Shown: in pieces, positions 45,746-55,426 of the stretch
Layout of the letters: the number at the start of each line of letters is the position of its first letter
How positions within the stretch are numbered: the stretch's first letter is position 1
Assembly (NCBI GenBank): GCA_019352875.1
Contig: JAAAFW010000004.1
Location: forward strand, 1 to 64,000
From: Pedobacter cryoconitis
GTDB taxonomy: Bacteria; Bacteroidota; Bacteroidia; Sphingobacteriales; Sphingobacteriaceae
Reading direction: 5' to 3'
DNA length: 64,000 nt
The notes under the pieces: generated by a model
Database searches by the model: none
What the model saw: only the letters and a program-made list of their open reading frames with translations
Told to the model about the DNA's origin: nothing
Translations under genes and position numbers: made by a program

Positions 45746-46738
45746 ATGAATTATCTGGCAAGTCCCTCAAGATATACACAAATGCAATACAGACGCTGTG
45801 GAAACAGCGGTCTGAAATTACCGGCAATCTCCTTAGGTCTGTGGCACAACTTTGGCCATGTTGACCAACTTTCCAATTCCAGAGACATTCTGCATTTAGC
45901 TTTCGATAACGGAATTACTCACTTCGATCTGGCCAACAATTATGGACCTCCTCCGGGGTCTGCTGAAGAAAACTTCGGTAAAATTCTGAACCAGGATTTC
46001 TCCTCTTACAGAGATGAAATGATTATTTCCAGCAAAGCAGGGTATACCATGTGGGATGGTCCATATGGAGATTGGGGATCAAAAAAGTATCTTGTGTCCA
46101 GCCTCGATCAGAGCCTGAAGAGAATGAACCTGGATTATGTAGATATATTTTATCACCATAGACCGGATCCGGAAACTCCGCTGGAAGAAACAATGTCAGC
46201 ACTGGATCTGATTGTAAAACAAGGGAAAGCATTATACGCAGGTATTTCTAATTATCCTGTCGGGGAAGCAAAAAAGGCTTTTGCTCTTTTAAAGGAAATG
46301 GGTACGCAATGTCTGATCCATCAGCCAAAATATTCGATGTACGAAAGATGGATCGAAGACGGTCTTATCGATCTTTTAGGAGATGAAGGCGTAGGATGTA
46401 TACCATTTTCTCCATTGGCCCAAGGTTTATTAACCAATAAATATCTTCATGGAATTCCTGAAGATTCCAGAGCTGCAAAAGCACATGGCGCACTTCAGCA
46501 GGAACAGATTAGTCCGGAAACTATTGTTCAGCTGCAGGGGTTGAATACGTTGGCTCAGGAAAGAGGGCAGAGCCTGGCACAAATGGCTTTATCATGGATA
46601 CTTAAAGATCAAAGAATTACTTCTGTACTTGTCGGGGCAAGTAAGCCCGCGCAATTAGCAGACAGTCTAAAATGCCTGGATAAACTAGACTTTTCAACGT
46701 CAGAACTACAACAAATCGAAGATATACTTGCCGGGTAG
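45746..46738 (+). CDS. Aldo/keto reductase (YghZ/L-glyceraldehyde-3-phosphate reductase type)
   Basis: The 330-residue TIM-barrel NADPH oxidoreductase has Asp/Tyr in HFDLANNYGPPPGSAEENFG (about residues 58-77), Lys in IISSKAGYTMWDGPYGDWGS, and the cofactor-binding VLVGASKPAQL. The GPPPGSAE insertion and the WDGPYG block are typical of YghZ-like members that reduce short aldehydes such as L-glyceraldehyde-3-phosphate and methylglyoxal. It is monocistronic. Confidence 0.88.
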   Translation: MNYLASPSRYTQMQYRRCGNSGLKLPAISLGLWHNFGHVDQLSNSRDILHLAFDNGITHFDLANNYGPPPGSAEENFGKILNQDFSSYRDEMIISSKAGYTMWDGPYGDWGSKKYLVSSLDQSLKRMNLDYVDIFYHHRPDPETPLEETMSALDLIVKQGKALYAGISNYPVGEAKKAFALLKEMGTQCLIHQPKYSMYERWIEDGLIDLLGDEGVGCIPFSPLAQGLLTNKYLHGIPEDSRAAKAHGALQQEQISPETIVQLQGLNTLAQERGQSLAQMALSWILKDQRITSVLVGASKPAQLADSLKCLDKLDFSTSELQQIEDILAG

Positions 46739-46862
46739 GGTATGTTCCGCCTGGTGATTTCTTTCGAACGGTAAAACAATTGAGGTTATCTGTCAAGGAA
46801 CCTGTAAATTCGCAGCCATAAGCGGCCCCTGCGGGGGGAGCTTAATTTTGAAATAGTATAAC

Positions 46863-47249
46863 ATGACAATAGAAGAAAAAATCCAGGCCTCGGAGACGAG
46901 GATTTTTAAAGCTGTATTCCCGAATACAACTAATCATTACGACACCTTATTTGGTGGAACTGCCATGCATATGATGGATGAAGTTGCCTTTATTACTGCA
47001 ACCCGTTTCAGCCGCCAGCGCATGGTTACGGTAAGCAGTGATAGAATAGATTTTAAAAGACCGATTCCTGCAGGTACAATTGTTGAACTGATCGGAACCG
47101 TCAGCCATTTGGGTAATACCAGTATGAAAGTAAGGGTAGATATCTATGTAGAGCAGATGTATTCTGAAACAAGAGAAAAAGCAGTAAGCGGAGAGTTTTC
47201 CTTCGTTGCTATTGATGAGCATAAAAAGCCAACTGCTATTATTAAATAA
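46863..47249 (+). CDS. Hotdog-fold acyl-CoA thioesterase
   Basis: This 128-residue protein has the YciA/BACH-type hotdog motif FGGTAMHMMDEVAFITATRF with the catalytic Asp at about residue 40, and SSDRIDFKRPIPAG. It hydrolyses acyl-CoA thioesters. Chain-length preference cannot be read from the sequence. A GC-rich hairpin (cccctgcgggg near 46826-46836) lies just upstream, and a strong terminator follows. Confidence 0.88.
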   Translation: MTIEEKIQASETRIFKAVFPNTTNHYDTLFGGTAMHMMDEVAFITATRFSRQRMVTVSSDRIDFKRPIPAGTIVELIGTVSHLGNTSMKVRVDIYVEQMYSETREKAVSGEFSFVAIDEHKKPTAIIK

Positions 47250-47250
47250 C

Positions 47251-47286
47251 AAAAAAAGGTGATCAGTTTAAATTGATCACCTTTTT
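47251..47286. terminator. Bidirectional terminator
   Basis: aaaaaggtgatca pairs with tgatcaccttttt around an 8-nt loop, with A and T runs on both sides. It separates the thioesterase gene from the convergent C1 peptidase gene. Confidence 0.9.
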
Positions 47287-47306
47287 CGTTATTAGTTCAG
47301 TCTGAG

Positions 47307-48503
47307 TTATAAGCCCAATTTTTTATTGATAGCAGATGGGATACCTGCTTTATTTAATAAAATGGCAGTAGTTTTATATTTTACATAGTTTTTAGTTACA
47401 TATAAATAACCCTTATAGTCATTTGTAACTCCCCATGAATTTTTAACAATATAGTATTCTTTACCATTCTGATCTTTTGCGATTCCGACAATGTGCATAC
47501 CATGGTCATCGGTGGTTTGGTAGTTATCGAATGCCTGTTGACGTAATGTTTCAGTAATTTCCATTTCCGGTTTTGGCTCGCTGAACATGGCTTCTTTTTC
47601 AGAAGCGGTCATCTCTTCGAAAGGTTTTGCTGGTACATAAGCTACCCCGTTTTTATAAGAGAAAGATTTTTCACTTACGTCTGTAGCCCATGCTACTGAA
47701 TATCCAGTTTTTAAAGCGTTATCAATGATATCTGTAACTTCATTTAGCTTTACATTGTAAACCTGGTCAAAAGACCAGTTGTCTGGAACCAATAATGTAA
47801 ACTTGCTGTAGTACGGATGTTCCATAAAAGAAGATAACTCAACATAATCATCAGGATTGATACCTACTACCTGCTTAGCAAAAGTCTGTGGAGTATAGCT
47901 TTTGCCCTTGTAGTCGAACTTTTCAGGAACTGCGCCCAGGTAAGTATCCAATACTGATGTATATGCTTTTTCCCAGTTTGGAGTTAGCGTGCCATTTGGA
48001 TTTTTAACAACTGCTTCAAGAATACCTGTAGTGATAGCACCCATTTCTGCAGTCTTGTTTAATTTTGTACCGTAGTTTAAACCGGTATAATTTACCTGAG
48101 GAACTGCACCATATTTTTTGTACATGTTAATTACATCATGCAATGCACCCCCGTCACCAAGCGTAACCGCACCATGCATGCGCACATAGTTTTTACCTTT
48201 TTCAACATAGGCATTTCTAGCCGTAAATAACTGTGATAAGGCTACTGGTTCTTTACCCATTCTCAACATTTCAGATTCGATAAAAGAATTTGTTGAATAG
48301 CTCCAGCAGGTACCCGATGAACCTTGATTTTGTACAGGAGTATTCTCCAGATTAATGACTTCCGTAAATTTGAAACCGGAAGTACTGTTGGCAGATTGAT
48401 TGTTCTTTAATGAATTAACCAGGTTGTCCTGAGCAAATCCAAATGATGTGCTGAATAGCAGACCAGAGGCTAAAACCCATGGTTTAATCGATAATTTTGT
48501 CAT
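47307..48503 (-). CDS. Secreted C1-family (bleomycin-hydrolase-like) cysteine peptidase
   Basis: This 398-residue papain-like peptidase has a signal peptide ending near FGFAQ. The catalytic residues are Cys in QNQGSSGTCWSYSTNSF (about residue 66), His in DDHGMHIVGIAKD (about 340) and Asn in YIVKNSWGVTN. The large insertion and the ARNAYVEKGKNYVRMHGAVT block resemble the bleomycin hydrolase/PepC group, C1B. A periplasmic or secreted aminopeptidase activity is likely. Single gene. Confidence 0.88.
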   Translation of the reverse strand: MTKLSIKPWVLASGLLFSTSFGFAQDNLVNSLKNNQSANSTSGFKFTEVINLENTPVQNQGSSGTCWSYSTNSFIESEMLRMGKEPVALSQLFTARNAYVEKGKNYVRMHGAVTLGDGGALHDVINMYKKYGAVPQVNYTGLNYGTKLNKTAEMGAITTGILEAVVKNPNGTLTPNWEKAYTSVLDTYLGAVPEKFDYKGKSYTPQTFAKQVVGINPDDYVELSSFMEHPYYSKFTLLVPDNWSFDQVYNVKLNEVTDIIDNALKTGYSVAWATDVSEKSFSYKNGVAYVPAKPFEEMTASEKEAMFSEPKPEMEITETLRQQAFDNYQTTDDHGMHIVGIAKDQNGKEYYIVKNSWGVTNDYKGYLYVTKNYVKYKTTAILLNKAGIPSAINKKLGL

Positions 48504-48573
48504 TTGTGTGTGTTGTTTTGAATTACCACTTTAGTTTCGCAACTTTATTGCGTTTAACCAAAAGAGGTGGGCA

Positions 48574-48592
48574 ATGTACATTTTTTGTACAT
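48574..48592. repeat. 7-5-7 palindrome between divergent genes
   Basis: ATGTACA (48574-48580) and TGTACAT (48586-48592) with a TTTTT centre lie between the C1 peptidase and CobW genes. It could be an operator for a metal-responsive regulator of the CobW gene, but its sequence does not match a known metalloregulator box. Confidence 0.4.
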
Positions 48593-48669
48593 AAATGAAA
48601 AAAAACGAGGTAAAAAAAATCTACCGGAACGGTTTAAAAAAACAGAGATTCCATAATTACATTATATCT

Positions 48670-49713
48670 ATGAAAGCGAAAGAAGTTACTTTACTCACCG
48701 GATTTTTAGGATCAGGCAAGACCACATTATTAAACGCAGTAATTGAACATTTTAAAGAAACACGCTTTGCGATCATTGAAAATGAGATAGGTGAGGAAAG
48801 TATAGACGCAGGATTAATTGTTAAAGGTGAAGATGATATTATGGAGCTCAATAATGGCTGTCTTTGCTGTTCTCTGAATGATAATTTGTACGATTTACTA
48901 AATAGTCTTTGGGATCGGAAAGATAGCTGGGATCACCTTATTATTGAAGCCACCGGTATTGCTGACCCGGCTAACATTGCTCATCCTTTTCTAACAATAG
49001 ACGAGGTTAAAAGAGGCTACGATCTTAAAAGGGTGATTTGTATAGTTGACGCCGAACTTATAGAAGATCAACTTAAAGATCATGAAGAAGCTATCCGTCA
49101 AATAGCATTCAGCGATGTAATTCTCCTGAATAAAACTGCGCAGGTAAGTGACGCTTATCTAAAGGAAATACACGGCATACTGAAAACCATTAATCCATTT
49201 GCTGAGACACTGGTTGCTACAGATAGAGATTTTCAGATCCGGAAGATGTTTGCAAGAGAACGTTATGCAAATTTCTACAGCAATCCGAAACCGGTCTGGA
49301 GTCCGAAAGGGATGTTGAATCTAACTGGATCAGCTATTCCTGCAGGGAAGACACTCCTGGCGGTTTCCGGGCAGCATAATAAACATCAGCATAGCGATAT
49401 TGAAACAATACTTGTCAAATATAAGGAAAGTATGGATGCAGAACAGCTGGAGCATCGTATGATGGTGTTTCTGATTCTCCAATCTGCTAATGTATATCGT
49501 ATTAAGGGGGTGATTTATAGCAGGGACTTTCAAAGCCGTCTGATTTTGCAGACGGTAGGTAAATCATTATCAATTACGCTTGGGGATCTTTGGATGCCTG
49601 ATGAAACAAAAGAAAGTAAGATTGTTGTGATCGGAAAAAATCTAAAAATCTATGGCTTTGATAAAATGTTCAGAACATGTTTGCATGCAGCAGATGGCAA
49701 TGCCGCATATTGA
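48670..49713 (+). CDS. CobW/COG0523-family GTPase (metal chaperone)
   Basis: The 347-residue protein has the P-loop GFLGSGKTT (residues 11-19), the metal-binding CLCC motif at 64-67, and EATGIADP. A CobW C-terminal domain (about 245-340) follows. COG0523 proteins deliver zinc, cobalt or iron to clients. The guanine-recognition motif reads NKTA, where NKxD is normal, so nucleotide specificity may be relaxed. I start at 48670: the 25 codons before it are Lys-rich leader, and the family begins just before the P-loop strand. It leads a four-gene run. Confidence 0.85.
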   Translation: MKAKEVTLLTGFLGSGKTTLLNAVIEHFKETRFAIIENEIGEESIDAGLIVKGEDDIMELNNGCLCCSLNDNLYDLLNSLWDRKDSWDHLIIEATGIADPANIAHPFLTIDEVKRGYDLKRVICIVDAELIEDQLKDHEEAIRQIAFSDVILLNKTAQVSDAYLKEIHGILKTINPFAETLVATDRDFQIRKMFARERYANFYSNPKPVWSPKGMLNLTGSAIPAGKTLLAVSGQHNKHQHSDIETILVKYKESMDAEQLEHRMMVFLILQSANVYRIKGVIYSRDFQSRLILQTVGKSLSITLGDLWMPDETKESKIVVIGKNLKIYGFDKMFRTCLHAADGNAAY

Positions 49714-49748
49714 TTTCCAATTTCTGCTTAAAAGTGTAAATTGGCTGC

Positions 49749-52316
49749 ATGTTTCGTCTAATTAAACCGCTCTTTGTTGCTGCCTTTATATGGCAGGCTT
49801 GTATAATTCCTGAAACTGTTAATGCTCAGGTGCCTGTTTCGGGTGTAAGCCGGTCACTGGCTGTTTACAGGAAGTCTGTTCTCTCTGCTGTAAAATACAA
49901 ACTGGCCCTTGATATACCGGCAGAAAAGTCCGACCCTATTCATGCCAGGCAGGAAATAACGTTTCATTCAGGTAAATTAAAAAAGGCGTTGCAGCTCGAC
50001 TTCAAAGCTGATGCTAAAGTGATCAGTTTACTGGAAGTAAATGGTAGAAAAGTGCCGGTACAATTGATAAATGAACACTTAATTATTGCGCCGGGTCTGA
50101 TACGGAATGGAGAAAATCATATTAATGTGCATTTCATTGCAGGAAATGGTGCACTAAATAGAAACGCAGATTATCTTTATACACTATTTGTTCCTGATCG
50201 GGCAAGAACGGCTTTTCCCTGTTTTGATCAGCCGGATATCAAAGCAACCTATTTGCTACAGCTGACAGTTCCGTCCAGTTGGAATGCAATTGCCAATGCT
50301 GCACAGGAATATGTTAGACAAGAAGGCGACAGAAAAATATATCAGTTCCGGGAATCAGATCTATTGAGTACATATCTGTTTGCATTTGCTGCAGGAAAGT
50401 TTCGTTTATACGAAGGCACCCTGCAGGGAAAAAATGCCGACCTCTTATATAGGGAAACTGATACAGCCAAATTAACACCAAGTCTGCCTGCCATTTATGC
50501 AATACATGAGCAGAGTCTCAAATTTTTTGAGGAATGGACCAGTATTCCGTATCCGTTTCAAAAATTTGGTATGAGTGCAATTCCAGATTTTCAGTTTGGG
50601 GGAATGGAACATCCCGGGTCAATTCATTATAAAGAATCTAGTTTGTTTCTTGATCGTACAGCGTCCAGGGATCAGTTAAACACCAGAAATAATTTAATAG
50701 CTCACGAAACTGCACATATGTGGTTTGGTGATCTGGTAACGATGGATTGGTTTTCAGACGTCTGGATGAAAGAAGTATTTGCCAACTTTATGGCTGATAA
50801 GAGTACTGCAGAACCTAATAATAAAGCCGAATCCGATCAGAAGTTTTTGATCAGCCATGTGCCGGCCGCTTATGCTGTAGATCGTACAGCAGGTGCGAAT
50901 CCAATCAGACAGGAACTGGGTAACCTGAACGAGGCTGGTACGCTATATGGTAATATCATTTATCATAAGGCCCCGGTTATGATGAGGCAGCTGGAAAGTC
51001 TCATGGGAGAATCTGCATTTCAAGCAGGCGTAAGGGAGTACCTTAAGAAATTTTCAAACGGCAATGCTTCCTGGCCGGACCTTATCCGGATCCTTAACAG
51101 CCATACTTCCGCTGATCTTATTAAATGGAATAGTGTGTGGGTGAATGATAGCGGCAGGCCGGTAGTTACTTATAAACTTGAACAGAAAGAGGGATTGATA
51201 TCCAGGCTGACGGTTAGTCAGCATGCTGAGCAAGGTAAAACCAGGAATTGGCCACAACAATTTAAAATAAGCCTGTATTATCAGGATCATATTAAGGAAC
51301 TTCCTGTAGATCTTATTGGAAAAGATGTAATTATATCAACGGCGGCAGGACTTCCGGCACCTCTATATACGATTTTTAATACAGGGGGTGAAGGTTATGG
51401 AAGAATGCCAGTTGATCCTGCATTACCTGCTCACATTTACGATGTCAAAGATCCATTAAGCAGGGCAAGTGCTTATATCGGTCTATATGAACAAATGCTA
51501 AGTGGAGAAAGTATTCGTCCTGAAGAATTGCTGGAGCTTTATAAAAAAGGCTTATTGGTTGAAAATGATGAACTGAACCTGAAACTAATCTCCACGTATA
51601 TAGGCCAGCTTTACTGGCAGTTTAGCAAAGCAGAATTGCGTACGGCAATTGCACCTTCACTGGAGATGCAGATCTGGACTGCGCTTTCACAGAACAAATT
51701 CACAAATCAGAAAAAACAACTTTTTAAATTATATCAGGATATATTTTTAAGCGTGGAAGCTAAAAACCGGTTGTATCAGATTTGGAAAGACCAGGCCGCG
51801 CCAGAGGGAATTAACTTAACTGAAGATGATTATACAAGCCTGGCACTGGCGCTGGCAATCAGAGATAATGCATCCAAAGATATTTTGCCGCTCCAGAACC
51901 TGCGTATTACAAATACCGATAGAAAAGAGCGTTTTGAGATGATTATGCCTGCTGCATCTGCTGATCTTCAGGTAAGAGACCTTTTTTTTAATAGCTTAAA
52001 GCAGATTTCGGGCAGGACGAAGGAATCTACCGTACTCACAGCTTTATATTATCTGCATCATCCTTTGAGACAGGAAAGCAGTGTGAAGTATTTAAAGCAA
52101 AGCCTTGAGATGCTGGCAGAAATACAAAAAACAGGAGATATTTTCTTTCCTCAATCGTGGCTGCAATCCAGTTTTGGGATGTATCGTTCCTCTGAGGCGG
52201 CAGATATCGTAGAAGAATTTCTAAAGGCACATCCAGATTATTCTCCAAAACTCAAAGCAAAGATTCTGCAGGCTACAGATAATTTATTCAGGGCAAGGAA
52301 ACTGGATAACCAATAG
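49749..52316 (+). CDS. Secreted M1-family zinc aminopeptidase (second copy)
   Basis: The 855-residue M1 peptidase has a signal peptide ending near VNAQ. The zinc site is HETAH (H319, E320, H323) with the third ligand E342. The exopeptidase motif at 284-288 is GGMEH instead of the usual GxMEN, so the Asn contact is altered. A long helical C-terminal part follows. It may take metal from the CobW chaperone encoded 35 nt upstream, and it couples to the membrane protein gene 12 nt downstream. It is clearly distinct from the M1 enzyme at 446-2956. Confidence 0.88.
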   Translation: MFRLIKPLFVAAFIWQACIIPETVNAQVPVSGVSRSLAVYRKSVLSAVKYKLALDIPAEKSDPIHARQEITFHSGKLKKALQLDFKADAKVISLLEVNGRKVPVQLINEHLIIAPGLIRNGENHINVHFIAGNGALNRNADYLYTLFVPDRARTAFPCFDQPDIKATYLLQLTVPSSWNAIANAAQEYVRQEGDRKIYQFRESDLLSTYLFAFAAGKFRLYEGTLQGKNADLLYRETDTAKLTPSLPAIYAIHEQSLKFFEEWTSIPYPFQKFGMSAIPDFQFGGMEHPGSIHYKESSLFLDRTASRDQLNTRNNLIAHETAHMWFGDLVTMDWFSDVWMKEVFANFMADKSTAEPNNKAESDQKFLISHVPAAYAVDRTAGANPIRQELGNLNEAGTLYGNIIYHKAPVMMRQLESLMGESAFQAGVREYLKKFSNGNASWPDLIRILNSHTSADLIKWNSVWVNDSGRPVVTYKLEQKEGLISRLTVSQHAEQGKTRNWPQQFKISLYYQDHIKELPVDLIGKDVIISTAAGLPAPLYTIFNTGGEGYGRMPVDPALPAHIYDVKDPLSRASAYIGLYEQMLSGESIRPEELLELYKKGLLVENDELNLKLISTYIGQLYWQFSKAELRTAIAPSLEMQIWTALSQNKFTNQKKQLFKLYQDIFLSVEAKNRLYQIWKDQAAPEGINLTEDDYTSLALALAIRDNASKDILPLQNLRITNTDRKERFEMIMPAASADLQVRDLFFNSLKQISGRTKESTVLTALYYLHHPLRQESSVKYLKQSLEMLAEIQKTGDIFFPQSWLQSSFGMYRSSEAADIVEEFLKAHPDYSPKLKAKILQATDNLFRARKLDNQ

Positions 52317-52328
52317 ATTTTATAAATT

Positions 52329-53240
52329 ATGGGCCAGAAATTACTTCGACTTATATTTTTTGGTAATTATTTTGTTGGCCTGCTGGCTATTGCTCTTACA
52401 GTAGAATCTACCCTTCAGCTAGGCCTCCCATTTAATTCTGCCGCATATTATCTGCTGGTTTTTCTGGCGCCTATAATTTACTATACTTACGCTTATATGG
52501 GGGTATCAAGTTCTGCTGACACATCAAACCCCAGAACTTTATGGTACGCTGGTCATATCAAACAGGTTCGTCTCACTCAGCAGATTCTTTTAATAATCTG
52601 CATTATCGTTGCACTCTATCTTGGTATCCATAATATAAAAGGAATACTCGCATTGCCGGTAGGATACTGGATCGGGGCCGGGCTTATAGGGCTGGTTGCC
52701 ATTCTGTATTATGGTATGCTGCCGTTATTCTCTTTCAATCTTAACCTGCGCAATACCGGTTTACTGAAACCATTTGTCATTGGACTGGTCTGGGCGGCTA
52801 CAGCAAATTTCTTTCCTTTGGTTATGCTTAAAATTGAAACTGGTACAGCTATCGGTGGGAGCTCCCTCTGGTATTTTCTGTTTGTTAAAAACTGGATGTT
52901 TTGCACGGTGAATGCGATTATGTTTGATATGAAGGATTATGCAATTGACTATAATAACCAACTGAAGACATTTGTAGTAAGAATTGGATTGCAGAGGACT
53001 GTCAATCAAGTGCTTATTCCTCTTTTGTTAACCGGTGTTGTTTCTTTGGTGATTTTTGCAGGTTACCGGCATTTTCCTGCTGGAAGATTACTCTTCAATC
53101 TTTTACCTTTTCTGCTGACTATTGCCGTTGCTTATTCCATGAACAAGCGAAAACAGATCTTCTACTATCTGATTGTTATTGATGGGTTGATTTTGCTTAA
53201 AGCCTTATGTGGTATTACCTCAATGCTTCTGTTTAAATAA
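52329..53240 (+). CDS. UbiA-like membrane protein
   Basis: The 303-residue protein has eight to nine hydrophobic helices. The segment IMFDMKDYAIDYNNQLKTFV with VRIGLQRT resembles the second Asp-rich motif of UbiA prenyltransferases. The first motif (NDxxD near helix 2) is not evident; that place holds YAYMGVSSSADTSNP. It may be a divergent prenyltransferase or a non-catalytic relative. A methyltransferase gene follows 10 nt after, as in quinone-type prenylation and methylation pairs. Confidence 0.6.
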   Translation: MGQKLLRLIFFGNYFVGLLAIALTVESTLQLGLPFNSAAYYLLVFLAPIIYYTYAYMGVSSSADTSNPRTLWYAGHIKQVRLTQQILLIICIIVALYLGIHNIKGILALPVGYWIGAGLIGLVAILYYGMLPLFSFNLNLRNTGLLKPFVIGLVWAATANFFPLVMLKIETGTAIGGSSLWYFLFVKNWMFCTVNAIMFDMKDYAIDYNNQLKTFVVRIGLQRTVNQVLIPLLLTGVVSLVIFAGYRHFPAGRLLFNLLPFLLTIAVAYSMNKRKQIFYYLIVIDGLILLKALCGITSMLLFK

Positions 53241-53250
53241 AAATACTGGA

Positions 53251-53889
53251 ATGAACAACAACTACGATCTTATTGCCAGGATTTATGATCCCCTGAGCCG
53301 GTTGGTATTTCGGAAATCGCAGCTTAAAGCACAAACCGATCAGCTGAAGTATGTTTCAGCCGGTAATAATCTATTAATTGCGGGAGGTGGAACGGGCTGG
53401 ATACTGGAGGAGCTCAGTAAACTTCACCCTGTCGGGCTCAAGATTACTTATCTGGAAATATCTGCGGAAATGATCCGGATGGCACGTAAAAGGAACACTG
53501 GTGAAAACGAGGTAATCTATGTTCATACCGGTGCGGCGGACTTTAAGGCAAATTGTAAGTTCGATGTAATACTCACTGGTTTTCTATTCGATAACTTTCA
53601 GGCAGCAGAGGCAATACACGTATTCAGGCATTTTGACAAAATGATAACACCGGAGGGATACTGGCTCTTTACTGATTTCCAATCCGATATTTCGAAACAG
53701 AAGTGGTGGCAAAAATTATTACTTAAAACAATGTATATTTTTTTTAATTTGGTGTCCGGTGTGAAGGCGAAAAAAGTACCCGACCTTTTTGATAGTTTTC
53801 AGGATGCTGGTTATCAGATAGTAAACAGTGAGATCTATTATAAAGGCTTTATTCAGGCCGTATCATTCCAGAAAATACGAAAAAGTTAA
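53251..53889 (+). CDS. Class I SAM-dependent methyltransferase
   Basis: This 212-residue protein is of the UbiE-like class. It has YDLIARIYDPLSRLVF at the N-terminus, the SAM motif LLIAGGGTGWILEEL (about residues 35-50), and VILTGFLFDNFQ as motif II. I start at ATG 53251, not at an upstream frame that runs into the previous gene. Together with the UbiA-like gene before it, it may modify an isoprenoid or quinone-like ring, but this is only a neighbourhood inference. Confidence 0.8.
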   Translation: MNNNYDLIARIYDPLSRLVFRKSQLKAQTDQLKYVSAGNNLLIAGGGTGWILEELSKLHPVGLKITYLEISAEMIRMARKRNTGENEVIYVHTGAADFKANCKFDVILTGFLFDNFQAAEAIHVFRHFDKMITPEGYWLFTDFQSDISKQKWWQKLLLKTMYIFFNLVSGVKAKKVPDLFDSFQDAGYQIVNSEIYYKGFIQAVSFQKIRKS

Positions 53890-53906
53890 TCAAACAATCA
53901 ATTATT

Positions 53907-53969
53907 TGAATTTCATAAGAATTGATTTGAAATTCATATTTTCAAAAGCAGGTTCATACGATACATTTG
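53907..53969 (+). promoter_or_regulatory. RND operon promoter with 9-12-9 inverted repeat
   Basis: TACATTTG at 53962-53969 fits the -7 consensus. Upstream, TGAATTTCA (53907-53915) and TGAAATTCA (53928-53936) are perfect inverted repeats with a 12-nt spacer, ending just before the -33 position. That placement suits an activator, and the AraC gene at the far end of the operon is a natural candidate. Confidence 0.55.
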
Positions 53970-54007
53970 CCCTGCAACCATTTGTTACTTGCGAAAGATC
54001 CTAATTT

Positions 54008-55414
54008 ATGCGACCGAAAGCTATATTCTTCTCCATATTTTTCTCTACAACCACATTATGCAGCATAGTTAATCCCGTTCAGGCGCAGACGCTGCAATTA
54101 AAAGAAGCCATTGACATGGCCTTGAATAATTACGGAACTCTGAAGGCTAAACAAAGTTATGCACTTGCTTCCAAAGAAACCGTAAGGCAGAATAAAACAG
54201 AATATCTGCCTAACCTCAGTCTGGCTGCCCAACAGGATTACGGAACAATTAACGGTCAAAATGGACCACTATCTGCTTTAGGAGGCTTAAATGCCGCATC
54301 GTCCGGGCCGGCATTAGACGGTCAGAACTGGAATGCTGCTTTTGGTGCTTTATATCTGACCAATGTGAATTGGGACTTTTATACTTTCGGCAGAATACGG
54401 GAAAAGGTGAAGGCTGCCAGAGCTGTACAAAAAAGGGATGAAGATGATCTTAATCAGGAGATATTCCAGCACGAGGTCAGGGTTTCTTCAGCCTATTTAA
54501 ATCTGCTTGCAGCACAAAGACTTACACGTTCCCAGCGTAATAACCTGGAAAGAGCGATCATCTTTAAAGATAACGCGGTTTTAAGAGCTAAAAATGGATT
54601 AATTGCAGGTGTAGATACGTCATTGGCTAAAGCCGAGGTATCAAATGCCAGGATTGCATTGACAAAATCTATTGATCTTGAGCAACAACAGGCTAATCAG
54701 TTAGGAGTTTTGATCGGAAAAAACGCGACATCATTTATCTTGGATACAGCTTCTGTAAATCATTTACCGAAATCGTTTATTGTGCAGGATACGACTGCGA
54801 ATCTCAATGGGCATCCTGTACTCAGGTTCTATAAAGACAGGGTAGAAGTGAGTAACCAGCAGGTTAACTATCTGCGTAGATTAAGTTATCCAAGCATTTC
54901 GATGATAGGTGTATTTCAAGGAAGGGGATCTGGGTTTTCCAGTAACTATGCACTTGACCAGTCAGACTTCACCAGAAAATATTCAACCGGAGTTAATCCA
55001 ACCCGTGCAAATTATATCGTTGGGGTAGGAATTACCTGGAATCTGACCAGTATTCTTCGGAATTCGCCGCAGGTTAAAGCGCAGCGTTTTATCAGCAGGG
55101 GACTGGAAGATGAGTATGAACTTGCTGGACAGCAATTGCAGGCACAACTTTTATTGGCGGAGACCAAAATAAAAAATGCAATGGATAACTATCAGGAAGC
55201 ACCGGTGCAAGTTAAAGCAGCAAGCGATGCATACCTGCAGAAAAGTACACTATATAAGAATGGATTAACCACGCTTGTGGATCTTACCCAGGCTTTATAT
55301 ACACTAAACAGAGCGGAAACAGATAGAGATATTGCATATACCAATGTCTGGCAGGCTTTGTTGCTGAAATCGGCAGCAAGCGGCGATTTTAATCTGTTTA
55401 TCAATGAATTTTAA
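54008..55414 (+). CDS. TolC-family outer-membrane efflux channel
   Basis: The 468-residue protein has a signal peptide (cleavage near VQAQT) and two outer-membrane efflux protein repeats: LQLKEAIDMALNNYGTLKAK and, later, helices with NAMDNYQEAPVQVKAASDAY. It forms the trimeric outer channel of a tripartite efflux pump. It is the first gene of the operon, 12 nt before the RND pump gene, so the order is channel, pump, adaptor. Confidence 0.9.
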   Translation: MRPKAIFFSIFFSTTTLCSIVNPVQAQTLQLKEAIDMALNNYGTLKAKQSYALASKETVRQNKTEYLPNLSLAAQQDYGTINGQNGPLSALGGLNAASSGPALDGQNWNAAFGALYLTNVNWDFYTFGRIREKVKAARAVQKRDEDDLNQEIFQHEVRVSSAYLNLLAAQRLTRSQRNNLERAIIFKDNAVLRAKNGLIAGVDTSLAKAEVSNARIALTKSIDLEQQQANQLGVLIGKNATSFILDTASVNHLPKSFIVQDTTANLNGHPVLRFYKDRVEVSNQQVNYLRRLSYPSISMIGVFQGRGSGFSSNYALDQSDFTRKYSTGVNPTRANYIVGVGITWNLTSILRNSPQVKAQRFISRGLEDEYELAGQQLQAQLLLAETKIKNAMDNYQEAPVQVKAASDAYLQKSTLYKNGLTTLVDLTQALYTLNRAETDRDIAYTNVWQALLLKSAASGDFNLFINEF

Positions 55415-55426
55415 GCCCTTTACCCT

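Noticed and set aside
48595-48669. 25-codon extension of the CobW protein
   Set aside because: The family begins just before the P-loop strand, and the extension is a Lys-rich leader with no conserved motif.
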